Of a stretch of DNA of 64,000 nt, positions 1 through 12,542 are shown piece by piece. Numbering within the stretch: the first letter of the stretch is position 1; every line of letters starts with the position of its first letter. Source of the stretch: Pilatotrama ljubarskyi (Eukaryota > Basidiomycota > Agaricomycetes > Polyporales > Polyporaceae); contig MU277678.1 in NCBI GenBank assembly GCA_022385805.1, positions 479,413-543,412 of the forward strand, written 5' to 3'. Both the position numbers and the translations under genes were made by a program. Below the pieces are notes generated by a model. That model searched no databases. It saw only the letters and a program-made list of their open reading frames with translations, and had not been told where the DNA came from.

Positions 1-2678
1 TGGTAACGGCCTGGCTATGGCGCTTCCATCTCATGGCGTCTTCCGTTGGATTAACCCGGGCCCCTTCAATAGTGAGTGTCATGTCCTCGCGCCGTTTGCT
101 ATATTTACTGTATAAACATTCCCACTCTCATTAGTCAAGGAACACGTCGCCATCATCATCATGTCGTCCACGGCAGCGGTGTCCGCAACTGCGATCCAGG
201 TCATCTCCGTTCAGGACTGTGCGTGTTACTTTCTTTCCAGGTCATCGGGGCTCGTCAATGACATGAGGCAGTGTACTACAACAACAAGCTGGTTCGTAGT
301 TGGCAGGTTATCGCATCCATGGGTGCTGTTCTCACAAGCTTTGATCCCTTTCAGAATGCAGGCCTCGCGATTTTCACTTTGATCGGGTCTCAATTGCTTG
401 GTTACGGTTATGCTGGTTTATTGCAAGACCTGCTGGTTAAACCCACCAAGTGCTTCTGGCCCGCCACGAGTGAGAACAATAAACACTTCAACGCTTAGCT
501 AGTGTCTAACCTCGCTTTGTATAGTCTCCACATCCAACCTCTTTCAGGCGCTCCATTTTGATAATCAGATGACGTCCAAACGAGTCCGGTTGTTTTGGAC
601 AGTCTTCTGTATCATGTTTGTTTGGGAGATCATTCCGCAGTGTAGGTCCAGTGTTTGCCTGACTCCAACCGGCGTTTCCAACGTGACAGCTGAGATGCAC
701 GTGTCACACAGGGATCTTCCCCCTCCTCACCGGCATCTCGATCTTCTGTCTCGCCAACAACCATAGCACTGTCTTCAGGAACATTTTCGGCGGTGCTAGC
801 AACAATGAGGGGATGGGTCTGCTGTCCTGGTGTTTCGACTGGAACTTAATCGGCAGCAACTGTCTGTTCAACCCCCTCTGGCTCCAGATCAATCAGGACA
901 TCGGGATCTTCCTCACATATATCCTGATGGCTAGTGTCTACTACGGCAACCTTTGGAGGGCGAAGGACTTCCCATTCATGAGTCAAGCCATCTTTGTGAG
1001 TTGATCCCATCGTGGGTCACCGTCGTCTCTATCATTGATGCGCCGTTTTATCTAGGCCGAGGATGGATCTCAATACAACCAAACCGCCCTACTCACCGAC
1101 GGCAAGTTTGACCCTGCGAAATATGAGACACTTGGCGTACGTGATGGCCCCCCACTCTGCAGGTTCGCATCTGACTGCCTCTCTTTAGCCGGCGTTCTTC
1201 TCCGCCACGAACGCGCTCTACCTCATGACCTCGAACCTGTCGCTCGGAGCTACCGTCACCCACGTCTTCTTCTGGCACTGGAATGATATCAAACCATTCC
1301 TGAAGACGTTCAATCCGTGGAACAAGACGGCTCTGGTCGTGCACGACCCGCACTACGAGAAGATGAAGGTTTATAAACAGATTCCTCGCTGGTGGTACTT
1401 TGCCCTGCTCGCCGCTGCGTATGCTATCGCACAGGCGACCAACTACGGTGGACACTCCGGTCTCCCGTGGTGGGCGGTGACCGTCATCCTCCTCATCTCC
1501 TTGGTACTTTCTCTCCTCTTCTCGACGCTTGCTGCGACGATCGGCTTCCAGGAGTTCGACTCGTCCGCAAACGGGTTCTACCAGATGATCACCGCGTACA
1601 TGGTGCCGGGGCAGCCGATCGCTAACATGTACGGGGCGCTGTACGGTCAACATCCTCAGGGTCAGTGCATTGCGATGTTGGGCGACTTGAAGCTCGGCCA
1701 GTACTGCAAGCTCCCTCCACGTGTGACATTCTCCATGCAGATCTTGGGAACTGTGGTCGGCGCGATTCTTAACTGTGAGTGCGCTGTCTCCCGATAGTTT
1801 TCCCCTACATTGACTGACATAACATATGTCGCAGACGTTATGATGGTTAGCATTGTCGACTCCAATCGCGAGGGTGAGTGCGCCCCTTCAGCCACGGGGT
1901 ATCAGATAGGCTGAACGGCAGCGTAGCCTTGCTCTCCATCTCGGGCACTCGTCTTTGGTCGGGACAAAACGCGCAGGGGTATAATTGTGAGCGTCTTTGT
2001 TGCTCCTGCCCAAAGATCCATCACCGACCTCATCCTCTAGCGAACGCTATCTCATGGGGCGGCCTTGGTCCGGAGATGTTCGGCGCCAATGGTACCTACC
2101 ACATGGTGCCTATCTGTCTCGCTATCGGTGTATTTCTGCCCCTGCCGTTCATTGTCGCGGTAAGTTTCCTTCTACATGTCAAGCGTGTACCACCCGTCTC
2201 ACGCTCAATAAAGTGGTACTTTTGGCCTAAGGCCGGCTTCGAAAACTTCAGCACGCCGATCATCCTGCAGTACTCGTGCTTCCTGTCTGTCGGTATCAAT
2301 ACGTCAGTCAACCCCATGATGGCGATTGGCATCTTTTCGCAGTGGTGGGTGCGCACCCGCTATCCGCGGTGGTTCACGAAGTACAAGTACGTATGTTCCT
2401 GGCTCCGGGTAACGGGCGTGTGTTAAGCATGATCCGCGCCAGCTACATCGTCGCCGCCGCGCTCGACGGTGGCACTCAGGTCATCTCCTTCATCCTGAAT
2501 TTTGCCGTCTTCGGGGCCTCGGGTACGGCACACAGCTTCCCCGAGTGGTGGGGCAATGGTGCGTCGCTTCTGCCTTCCTGCAATGACACCGTACCGCTGA
2601 TCAGCCTCACACACCATCCTCCACGATTCTCCAGACCTCAGCCTATCGGCAGACCGTTGTGCGCTTCCAGAGAATTAG
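1..2678 (+). CDS. OPT-family oligopeptide transporter (5' truncated)
   Basis: Plasma-membrane proton-coupled transporter of small peptides of the OPT family. The gene enters from the left edge, so the N-terminal membrane segments are missing. The first exon reads into the family signature around NPGPFN, continued after an intron as KEHV. Later exons give many hydrophobic segments, for example around 1390-1560 and 2040-2360, with the conserved stretches GQPIANMYGALYG and WGGLGPEMFG. At least nine short introns interrupt the gene. The last intron follows the WWGN codons, and the final exon ends in ADRCALPEN before a TAG at 2676-2678, which matches the usual cysteine-containing OPT tail. No frame break was seen. 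Family assignment is secure; the transported substrate cannot be told from sequence. Confidence 0.93.
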
Positions 2679-3259
2679 TCTCCCATCTACGTGCATTTCC
2701 CGGCTTGCTGTAGCTAACATATCAGTTATCTTGTGGGCCTGTGGGCCTGTTGTATGTTGCATAAATAGAGATGAGAACGACGACGGTTACGGATAGGATC
2801 CTCTCGCCAGTGTTCACAGACGCCATTGCGAGCACGACATGATGGTGGCAGAGGCTGACCGGCGCATCACCATGCGGTTAGATGCTTGACGGCTGTCTTT
2901 CTACCTGTGGACCAGGCTAACCGACATAATGACCCTAGGCCCCTTTCGTGAAGCATGGGTGAATGAGCAATGAAGCGATAGGTGTGGGCGTGCCTGGATG
3001 TGATGAAACTCATTCTAAGTACTTACATACAACCGTCAACCTCAGCCGCGCTGATCCCGACGCTGGCGTTGAGTGGGAATCGATCCGGAGGGGCAGCAGG
3101 GGTCAACCAGGGTCGACCGTGACCGACCACTGGTCCTCGAGTCGAGCAACCCTCATAGGAAGCTGGGGCGGTAAAGCAATAAAAATTCTAGCGTACACAT
3201 GATAGCACAAGAAGATAACAATAGGGACCGGTACGAAAGGAAATTGTCTGACATGCGAC
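2679..3259. other. Intergenic stretch between convergent OPT and CreC-like genes
   Basis: About 580 bp holding the 3' flanks of two converging genes. I see no open frame with protein-like composition, no tRNA-like fold and no clear repeat. Short open stretches here have no splice-consistent extension. Confidence 0.6.
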
Positions 3260-5553
3260 TTAACCGATGGCATCCGTCTGGGACGCGCGTCGGTATGCGC
3301 TCTGCGTCCGTAGGTGACGGGGGTGGACAGCAAGCGGCCGGATCCAGAACTTGATATGTCCCAGCTTGGTCGCCGTCAGAAGGCCGCGAGGGAGGAATTG
3401 GATATCGGTCAACATGTCATTGCCGATGTGTTTCACCTGGGGCACATGGAAGAGTTAAAGTCAGTTACTCGGTGCTCTCGGATCGTAGGTGCTCACGACG
3501 ACGGGCTGTACAACAGCGACCTCGTTCCGGGAGGGCGCGGGGTGATAACGCGGAAGTGGAGACTCGGCGCCGGGCGTCCCGCTCGGCGGAAGAAAGACTG
3601 TAGATTCCCCTCTTCGTCGAAGCGCCAGGGAGATGGAAGATTGCATGGACATGCGTTGATGGTGGGCGGCCTTAGTCCATGGTTAGCATACACCTTCGAG
3701 ACTCATCCAGAGCTACTCACATGTAATTTGGGCCGATGTAGAGCACCGCTCGAGAAGTCCCACTGTGAAGGCGTTGGGAATGCGATCCACAAGGAGTTGT
3801 CCACGATGAACGTACCAAGATTAGCTTGTTGTCTTCCCCAATGCTCCCGAAGCGATAGGTCCGACCGTCACAACGTACGTCGTCGAAGGCGACCCCGGAA
3901 ACGAAGGATGAATGTCCCTGACATCTCGCTATCACTCGTTGTTCCCAGGGCGAGAATATGGTCACAAGGTCATCTTGTCCGCCAGTCTAGAGAGACGTAA
4001 GCAGAGCTCAGCTTGGTGACGAGAAATGAGTGCCTTACCAGGATGAAACGACCGTCTGGAGACCACGCTACGCAGGTGAACGCGCCGAAGTACGACGCGT
4101 AACAGTCTACCAATCTGATACGCCTGCGTTACGAATGTTCAACGATGCTGCATAATAGTACTCACTGCTCGGCAACTGTGTCTATGACTCTCAGGCAACC
4201 GTCCTCCGATATAGAGGCCAAATATTTGGCATCGGGGGAGAAGACGAAATCTGCAGCACGAAGTTGGTACACAATAGCGTGCTGGTTGCGGGCGCGTCTC
4301 ACCTACGATACTTCTACGCGAGACACGCCAATGGCTGACGGGATTCTTGGCGGTCTTCTCCTTCTCCGGTTTCGAGCCAGCAAGGATAGGCCCACCCGCT
4401 GTGACTGGATGCCATGGCGGCATAGTTACAAAAATGGAGTCTAGAGGATTCCACTCTCCCTGCGAGCTGCTCGATGACGTGCCGTCCAGCGGAAACACCG
4501 TTGGCGGTGAGCTGCCCGGTTCCTGGGGTATGAATGCACCATCCTCACGCTCTTTATCGTACACGATAATGGTACCATCCGCATGAGAGACGAGAAACAG
4601 ATTAGGGGAGTCGGGCACCCAGCGGATTGCCGTACATGGAGAATTACAGATGCGACCCTAGACGAAGGACTGGTCAGTATGTATTATACTCCGACGTTCC
4701 TTGCTCACTTGTTTGTTCAGTCGTCCATAACGGGATGATATTGGGTCTTGGGGATGGTGAGCAAACGTTCGCTGTGGATAACGGGGTACCCTCACCGAAC
4801 CACAGGATATCACCCGTGTGGAAACCAATAATTACATCTATGCGCTCGGACGAGACGGTAGCGAGGTTCACGTCATGGCAGGTCGGGTATGCGGAGAAGT
4901 ATATTCGCGCCAGAGGTTCCTAGGCAGTGGGTTTGGACGAGCAGTACTCCTGAAGTCCATGACCTGAGACGTACCTTGAGCTTCGCCCCCGCCTCCGTCC
5001 AGACGAACGTCTTGGCTGAATTGTAGAATAGGAACGTAGTGTCACCCTGCTTCGATTGTAGGACCTTGTTTAGATTGTCCGCGTTCTGCAGGCGGGTGAT
5101 GAACGTTGAAGAGGTTGTCCGCATGTTGTGCTTCGGCCGTGGCACAGTCTTCCGCTTGCCCAAGCCGCCCGGACTATGGGAGAACGGCGTATTGGGCTGC
5201 TCAAGAGGGATAGAGGGCGGTGAGGCAGGGCCATCCGGGGCAGGTGTGCTCGAGGCATCCGGGGAGCCGTCGTCCGGATCGTCGCTACTCGACACGCTCA
5301 GCCCGTCCTCGCGCTCCTTCGCAACAACCTTCTCCCTCTTGAGCTCCTTCTCCCGGTTTCCTCCCAGCAACTGCGACAAACCAGGCGAGTTCGTCGGTTT
5401 GTTCGCGGAGAAGCGGACCACGACGGTCGAGATCTTCGTGGGGTACAGGATGGGCGCGGCAGAGATGGTGTGCTGGGCGAGTGAGCTGGGCTTGTGTTCC
5501 TCTGTGACCGAGTACACCCCCTCCGGAGCGACGAAGGTCGATTCATTCTCCAT
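3260..5553 (-). CDS. creC: CreC/WDR20-like WD40 protein
   Basis: WD40 scaffold that in Aspergillus (CreC) stabilises the deubiquitinase CreB in carbon catabolite repression; the animal relatives WDR20/WDR48 activate USP12/USP46. The start codon at 5553 opens a low-complexity N-terminus (about 140 residues, rich in S, P and D) ending in a basic patch before the propeller. Following exons, separated by short introns, contain family-specific blocks: [65 protein letters not shown] and RCQGHSSFVSGVAFD. The last exon has GHIKFWIRP, matching the CreC C-terminal repeat. It is divergent from the BCKDH E1 beta gene, 148 bp away. Family call is good; its role in catabolite repression in this fungus is by homology only. 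Confidence 0.82.
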
Positions 5554-5701
5554 CGTTCATCGTCTCGTTGCCAGGAAGTCTCGGCGTAAGCAAGCTGCCC
5601 GTGGGCGGTCGTGGCGGCGGATGAGAGCGCGAGCCAAGTTCGCTCATGGGACCTCATGACGCCTCCGGATCATGTTCCCCAACCTCTCTTGCTCGTCGAC
5701 C

Positions 5702-7393
5702 ATGTTCACCCCCCGCAAATCTGCGCAACCCATGTTCAGGACACTCTCAAGGTTCGCAAGGCTCAATGTATGTGAATTGTGGCCGGTATGGTCTATCGGA
5801 GGATGCTAACGACGAGGGCCTGCTCAGCGGTCGGGCCGCCGGTGGCAGAGCACGGAGGCGCACCCGGCGGGCGGCCACTTGCCGTCCATAGCCACTTCGA
5901 CTTTCCTCAAACCCACACGGGACTTAGCCTTGCGCACTGCAGGTCTCCATTATGTCGACCAGACTGAGCAGGATCCTGCCAAGGAGATGGTCGGGCGCGA
6001 GACGCGGAAGATGAACATGTACCAAGCAATCCGAGACGCGTTGAGGCACGTCCCCCCGCAGTTGCCCCTGATGATGATGGCTTACATCCGCCTCAACGCT
6101 TTGCAGCATTGCTCTCACTAAGGATGATACGGCTGTGGTATTTGGCGAAGACGTTGCCTTTGGAGGAGTATTTCGGTGTACGATGGTAAGTTTCCGGAAT
6201 TTGCGCTCCCTTCGTCGGGTGTGTCTCACTGTTCCTCACGAAGGGTCTTGCGGAGGAGTTCGGTATGTCCCGTCAATGCCGGATGCGCACTCGTATACTC
6301 AATCCTCGCAGGTCGCGAACGAGTGTTCAACACTCCCTTGACTGAGCAAGGGATCGCTGGCTTTGGCATAGGTCTCGCGTCTATGGGCCACACCGCAATC
6401 GCTGAAATACAATTTGCCGATTACATCTTCCCGGCCTTCGACCAGGTACGTCATAGAAATTCATTATGGCTCGCGTCTTCTCACCCAGGCCGATAGATTG
6501 TGAATGAAGCTGCGAAATTCCGCTTTAGGAGCCACGGCAACTTCAATGTCGGAAAGTTGACGATTCGCTGTCCCTCCATGGCAGTCGGACATGGTGGACA
6601 TTACCACTCTCAGAGTCCTGAGGGATTCTTCATGGGCGCTCACGGACTGAAGGTATATGCTGCTGGTATCACGAGACGTAATAGCACTCACACGCGCCCT
6701 TTTCAGATTGTCATCCCTCGGTCGCCTATCCAAGCCAAGGGACTCTTGCTGAGTTCAATACGCGACCCCAACCCAGTTATATTCATGGAGCCAAAGGTTT
6801 TGTATAGGTCTTCAGGTAAGGCATGCGTCATGCTGTGGTGGTATCACAGTTCTGACCATGTGTGTAGTGGAACAGGTTCCTATGGACGACTATGAAATCC
6901 CTTTAGGCAAGGCAGAGACGCTTATGCGAGGGAACGACCTTACCGTCGTCTCTTGGGGCACGCCCGTCTATCACTGCGAGACAGCTCTCAAGATGCTGTC
7001 TCACCCGCCCCCGTCTCTCGCGCCGCACGTACCGGAGTCACTGCGGTCTGCGAAGATCGAACTCATTGACTTGCGGACCATCATGCCGTGGGACGTCGAG
7101 ACCGTAGAGGAGAGCGTCAAGCGGACTGGGCGCCTCGTCGTCGTTCATGAAGCCGGGCGGACGGGCGGTGTAGGCGCTGAGATTGGTGCAGAAATCCAAA
7201 AGAGGTGCTTCCTCAAGCTGAATGCACCGGTGAGATTGGTGACCGGGTGGGAGTAAGTTCATCTTGCAGACCGCACATTGTCTCAGCGCTGACGGCGTGC
7301 GCCAGCACACCTGTCCCCATGCAGTACGAGAAGTTCTACATGCCAGATCCCATCCGGGTATTGGACGCTCTGGTGGAAACCTTGACTTACTGA
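5702..7393 (+). CDS. BCKDHB: 2-oxoisovalerate (branched-chain ketoacid) dehydrogenase E1 beta subunit, mitochondrial
   Basis: Beta subunit of the thiamine-diphosphate E1 of the mitochondrial branched-chain ketoacid dehydrogenase complex, which decarboxylates the keto acids of valine, leucine and isoleucine. The first exon ([13 protein letters not shown]...) and the start of the second are basic and serine/arginine-rich, a mitochondrial presequence. The transketolase pyrimidine-binding core follows: [53 protein letters not shown] and the glycine-rich [15 protein letters not shown]. The C-terminal transketolase domain includes [12 protein letters not shown] and [16 protein letters not shown], and ends in [13 protein letters not shown], close to the family terminus. 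These blocks separate it from PDH E1 beta. The second intron has a GC donor. No broken frame was found. Confidence 0.93.
6046..6106 (+). other. GC-AG intron in BCKDH E1 beta
   Basis: The frame ...RDAL | SIALTKDD requires an exon ending ttgag and a next exon starting cattgct. The intron then begins GCACGT and ends TTTGCAG, with CTCAAC as a plausible branch point. Using the nearby GT instead leads straight to a stop codon. Confidence 0.75.
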
Positions 7394-8650
7394 CGGTCCA
7401 ACTCAAGCGGTAGAATCCTAGAAGATCAATGTACATTACCACAGCCAAAAGAGGAGAGACAACAACTGAACTTGACGGGCACCCGACGTATGAATCGCAG
7501 GAGATCTGTCCGCTGGATCTAGGTATCTTTAATTCTACCACCCCACTGATGATCCGCAGTGCCTCAGTGTAGGATTGATATTCCACCCCTGAGAGTACTT
7601 TTTGGTGCGACGTTGTCAGACTCGATTCGCTTATTTTGGTTCCAGTCGTGCCTCCAATGCTGCATCGTATGATAGACTGCTGTAGCGGTTTCCTGCGCGG
7701 GCCCCCAATAGCGCCAGAGTGCAGTGAGTGAGTACGTCGCCTTGCATCATCAATTGCACTGTCCCTCACGTCAATCATTGTGTACAGGGAGAGACGGCTG
7801 CTATCCCATTCAGCAGGCAACGCCAATGAGCAACATCCTTGCGACCACGGCCGACGTTTTACCCTCACAGAATCTTACAATCTCGGTGAGCAGGGAGCAA
7901 CTCTCGCTCGAGCCGGTCCGACGCAAAGAGCGACGGCAAAGCTGAGAGGTAAGTCGAGTGCTCATCTGACGTGACGCTGTGCCTTGTGAAGATACATCTC
8001 AGTCTGAATGCAGTGGAGCTCTGCAGCGAGGAATGGTCAGACGCTCATGCGACGTCAGTCCATGCACTAGTAGTGCTGCAACTACTACAAATCTTCACCG
8101 TACATTCAGAGTGCCTCTCACACTAGCTATCTGCGACGTCCAGGCATCACTGCGCAGTGAGTCCTCCTGACCTCAAGTTACGTGGTTGTCAACTACCTAT
8201 TGGATCCAGTCCCACAGATGGCCCTCCGAATCACTCACCTCGACACCTCAATTATGCCGTGTAACACCACGCACTGATGCCTCACTCCTGCATCGCATCA
8301 CCGCGAGCCGCCCAAGTAAGTGCATGACCTTGGCAAATGCCCCATCAGAGCTTCTGCGCGAGCGAAGCTCGTGAACCTTGACAGGGATGCGTCACCGATA
8401 CGTACTTGCCGTTGACGCGCTAAACCCCCACCAACCGCGGTTCAGCTGTCTGGACGAGCGGATGTGGTCAAAGTCCACCCCAAGGAGTGAGCGCCTGGCA
8501 AGTATTGAAGGCTAATTCGTCATGCGCTCTGCATATTGAGCGCCGCGGGGAGTATATAGAGTCGACCGCTGCGAGAGCATGGTTTAACGCTTCGATCATC
8601 GCTAACGACTGTCTCATACCGCCTGCCGCTCACGGTATACACAAACACAA
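7394..8650. other. 1.26-kb stretch without a gene I can assemble
   Basis: The region lies between the BCKDH E1 beta stop and the F-box gene start. It contains several good splice-like signals (for example gtaagtcg near 7949 and acceptor-like tracts ending near 7787 and 8213) and short open stretches, but no combination I tried gives a protein longer than about 60 residues with convincing composition. It could hold a decayed gene, a spliced non-coding RNA, or simply long UTRs. A long minus-strand open frame at 7038-7868 is mainly the shadow of the E1 beta gene. Confidence 0.4.
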
Positions 8651-9761
8651 ATGGCCCAGGACTGGATCCTGTAAGTGTATGCGCCCGGTCCTGTCCATAC
8701 TCAAGATGACCTCGAATCTCAATCTAGAGCAGCCCTCGACGGGCATGTCTGGCTCGATGGTGGAGGCAAGCTAGACGCGTCAAGCAGCACTCCAGGCGTC
8801 ATTCTTGACACGCTCCGCATACCTTGCATAGAGTAAGCAGCCACTTCGACTGCTGTCCCACTGAGACTGAAGAATCCTTTTTAGCGAGAAAGTCCAGGAC
8901 ATGCTGGCTGGCCGCTTCAACCTTCAACACGCAGCCCCCCTCCTACGCCTTCCCCCAGAGCTGCTTCACGAGATCCTCGAGCATCTCAACCCATCCGGCG
9001 CGTACACCCCCGCCGTTTTCCTCTTCGCCATCACCTGCAAGCTCGCGCTCGCTGTCGCCAGGCCGCACATCGACCGGCTACAGCGTCGGCACTTCGCCCC
9101 GCTCGCCGGACACCGCCTCCTCTGTATCGCAAATGAACCGCTCACACTCGGTGACCACCCAGAACACCTGTTTACCGAGGACGAGAAGGGCGCGCTATGC
9201 GGAGACTCCGATCGTGCGACCGACGCTCCGGTCTACGAATTGGTGAAGAAGTCCTGGCGGCGGTATACGCCCGACCCGCCCTCGTTCCTCCGCCCGATGG
9301 ACCTCATCCACCGCCGGTCGACGGTCTCGCGCATGTCCATGCCTGACTTTCTGCTCTTCCGAGTCCTCGCTGAGCCCTACTATCCCGCGGCGGCGACATG
9401 GTCGCTCCGCAACATCTCGAGGCGGGAATATGTGCGGCTCGACGCCCTGGACGAAGTCGCCGACAGCAAGACGGAGGGACCTGCGCGCCCTGAAGCGCAA
9501 TCTCTTCGCTTCGATGCCCTGCTCGCATACCTTTGCTCCTCGCCGCCCCCGACGCAAACGACGGACGCGGGCTTGGGACGATATCCGGATATCGCCACAC
9601 GTAGCCTGAGGGGCAGGTGGGCGGGAGATTGCCTCGAGGTGACAATGCGCACTCTGCCTGCTGCTCTACGAGGAGACCAAGGGCAGTCGTGGGCAGATTT
9701 GACGAAAGAGGTGGTGCAAGTCGTTGGGCAGTCGCCTTGCCATGTACAGGTCCGAATCTAA
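8651..9761 (+). CDS. F-box-like protein of unknown target
   Basis: Predicted 333-residue protein. An F-box-like motif, LPPELLHEILEHLNPSGAY (about residues 59-77), would bind Skp1 in an SCF ubiquitin ligase. I place the start at ATG 8651: a 20-nt first exon (MAQDWI plus two bases), a GTAAGT intron 8671-8727, exon 8728-8832, a second GTAAGC intron 8833-8884, and the long last exon 8885-9761. The three exons sum to 1002 nt and stay in frame. After the F-box there is an arginine-rich region and SMPDFLLFRVLAEPYYPAAATWSLRNISRREYV, shown here only as the stretch around 9330-9440; I know no substrate-recognition domain that fits. It is convergent with heat shock factor A. The start is my reconstruction; a later start at 8901 would shorten the protein by about 47 residues. 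Confidence 0.6.
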
Positions 9762-10090
9762 ATGTTACCCCACGAAGAATGGAGGCGCGGGCCCTGTTCA
9801 TATTATGAGAGCTGGACAGCCGGCTGGCATGGAGCAAGACTATATACATGTACCGACTGCGAGGATAAATAGCAAAGTGTGGGCATATGCTGCATCCGAG
9901 TCCCAAGACGTACGAAGCGAGGTACCGTACCATTACTTACATGCCGTACAAATACACCACGTACACTACTGCTGCCGCTGCGCACGAACGAGTCCGCTTT
10001 TCTCGTCTGGCAGCGCTTTCTTGGCGCGTTTTTTTTTCCGACGACTGTGACGCGATTGTCTGATGAGCACAGAAGCCGAGAACTTGCGAC
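9762..10090. other. Convergent 3' flank between F-box gene and heat shock factor A
   Basis: About 330 bp with no open frame of interest. A run of nine or more T lies near 10030. This is probably the two 3' UTRs and their termination regions. Confidence 0.5.
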
Positions 10091-12359
10091 CTATCGCTTC
10101 TTCTTGCTCGATGGCGCCTCTGCGCGGGAGGGCGCCTCGGGGATCTCCACGACCTCGAGCTTGCGCTTCTGCCCCGTCGGAGACGACACCGCGCCCCCGC
10201 CCCCGCCTCCGCCCGCATTAGACGCAGCAACGCTCTGTCCCTGGCCCTGCGGCACCGACTGGGCTCCGCCCACACCCGCCGAATCGTAACTCGGCAGATT
10301 CAAGTACGCAGAGAACTCCTCTCCCGCTTGCGGCTGTTTCCCCTGCGTCGCTCCTCCCCGCCCCGGAGTTGGCGGATAGCTCAACGTTGGCAGGTCCATG
10401 CCTCCGTCCGGAGTCGACGCCGACAGCTGGTTCAACCACGAGTCGAACGGGAAGTCCGCCCCTGCCCCTGCCCCTGCACCCTGTCCCTGGTCTCCCCCCG
10501 GCGCGCCCCCGGCGTCAGGGACAGGCGGGAAGGCGGGGTTCTGCGGGTCGAGACCCATGTCGCGGATGAGCGAGTGGATGTTAGACTGCAGCACGTCGAT
10601 GTCCGCGTCGATCTCGGCCGTGTCGCGGTACATCTTCTGCATGCGCGCGCTGTTCTCGAGCAGCGCGCTCTCACTCGCCGTCGGCCCCCCGTGCGTCGCG
10701 CTGGGCCCGACGGGCATCGCGTACTGCTGGCCCTGTGCCTGTGCTGGCGGCGGCGGCGGGGGGGCGTGGGGCTGGACGGAGTAGGATAAGGGCGGGTATG
10801 TTAGCTGTTGCTGTTGTTGCGGCGGCTGGGTGGACGCGGCGAGCGCGGGGTCGTACGGGTGCAACTGGAGCCCGCTGGAGAGGTCGCCGGGGTACGGCCC
10901 GGAGCCGGGACCGGGACCCGGGCCCGGCATGGGGAACGGTGGCTGGGTGTTCGCAAACGCCTGCACGATGCGCTGGAATTGCGTGGGCGAGTTGAGCATC
11001 TGCTGGAATGTCGCCTGCCACATTGCCTCCGGGCTCGGCGGCGAGGCACCCTGGTCCAGGCCTGACTCGCGGTCGAGATGGATCGTGGATGCGGGCGACG
11101 CGGCGGGCAGAGACGTGGAGGAGGGCGGGGCGGTGGTGGACGGCGGCGGCGGCGGGGCGGGAGGGGAGGTGAGTCCCCCCGTCGGAGCGTGAGACCACTC
11201 TCCAGACGGCCGCGCGCGCTTGGGAGGGGACTTGGTGGTCGATTCGGGAGCGTCGGGGGACGCGACGGACGCCCCGGGCGTCTCGATCGTAGCAAACCGC
11301 TCCGATGCTGCTCGGACACGCAGTCAGATTCTGACGTACGGGCGCGCACGCGTACGTGATACGACGTACCGACGGAAAAGGGACTGTGCGGCCTGCTACC
11401 CGAGTCAATGTGCGCGTCAAAGTCGCTATCGCCCAAGTTATCGGTGCGCTCGCCGTGGCTAGGACGGCCGTCGCCAATCATGAGCATCTGCCTGCGCCGC
11501 GGGCGTGCCTCGCTGTCGCCATGCAGCTGCTGATTGCCGTGGCCCTGCATGACGCGCCCGAAGAGGCCGGCGAGGAACTTGAGGATGCGGTTGATGGTGT
11601 CTTCGTGCTTCGCGTGGCGCTGACGCGCCTCGATGGCCTCCTTCCAGAGGGCGTCGTTGGACTGCTTGAGCGCGCTGAGGTCCGCGGCGATGGCCTGCTG
11701 CTGCCTGCGGATCGCGGTGATGCCGTCGACGATGGAGCGGACGTCTACTGCTTGCGCGGGAAGCCTGCCGTCCTGGGACGCTTGGAGGAGGCCGGCGGCG
11801 GCTTCTTCGGTCTGGGTGTGGGTGGGGGGATGGCGCTTGCGCTGGATGAGGGCGAGGAGGTCTGGCTGGCCGCGGTGGAAGTAGGGGTGGGCGAACTGAA
11901 TTGTCTCGTTGTCGTGGTCCATACGGAGGAGGCCCTGTTGGAGGGCGGAGATCTTGCGGAAGCCATAGAGGTTCAGCTGGCGAACGAAGGACGAGAAGTT
12001 CTGGTGCTTGAACCATTTACCGAGGACTTCGCGCGCGAAGCGGTCCTGGTGGTATACTGAAGGGGGGAGTGGGTTAGGCGCACAAAGGAGGGGGCGGTCG
12101 AGGAGCGACAGGATGCATACTGTAGAAGGAGTCTCCGGGTTCTGACCACTTGATGAGGTCCTCGTTGGCGGGGTCATTTATGATCCTGTTTGCATTGTGA
12201 GCAGCTGGGTGCTATAGAGAGCAGTGGGCGGGCTGACTCGTAGAGCTTGAGGAGGAAGCGGGGGATCTGGTGCTGCCCATTGCGGACGGTCGCTCGCGAA
12301 GGATCGGCAAGATTGAGCGCGCTCGGGCCGGCGACTGCCACCTGGTTGGATTGAGACAT
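10091..12359 (-). CDS. HSF1: Heat shock transcription factor A
   Basis: Nuclear activator that trimerises and binds heat shock elements. The start codon at 12359 gives a short N-terminal arm, then the HSF DNA-binding domain split by two introns: QIPRFLLKLYE, IINDPANEDLIKWSEPGDSFY, and then FAREVLGKWFKHQNFSSFV followed by RQLNLYGFRKI. The trimerisation heptads lie about 150-260 residues in (IVDGITAIRRQQQAIAADLSALKQSNDALWKEA, positions about 11620-11740). A further intron precedes a proline-rich segment, and the C-terminus contains MWQATFQQMLNSPTQFQRIV, a polyQ stretch, a second helical block (SARMQKMYRDTAEIDADIDVLQSNI) and a basic tail KKKR. It is paralogous to the gene at 45540-47818. It is divergent from the unrecognised 12543 gene across 183 bp, in which I saw no clear heat shock element. 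Confidence 0.93.
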
Positions 12360-12542
12360 GCGACTCGCAGATCGGGGCAGGGTTTGTGTGTACCAGTCCG
12401 AGGACGAGTTGAAGTGCGATAGCGACCCGCAGTGGCGGTCGTGGCACAGTAAGTACCGTAGGTAAGCTGCGAACGGAATAGCCGCCAGTGAGGCCGCGAT
12501 CATGTGACCACCACACGTTCACCCGCGCCGGCGCTTGTCTAG

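Noticed and set aside
3314..4000. 228-codon open frame on the plus strand
   Set aside because: It is the antisense shadow of the CreC-like exons, which carry clear WD40 blocks.
7038..7868. 276-codon open frame on the minus strand
   Set aside because: It overlaps the E1 beta gene for most of its length and shows no protein-like conservation; the 5' part is low-quality composition. I take it as a shadow of the real gene on the other strand.
10450..10490. Short GCCCCT tandem repeat
   Set aside because: It encodes a Gly/Ala run inside the heat shock factor A C-terminus and is ordinary coding low complexity.
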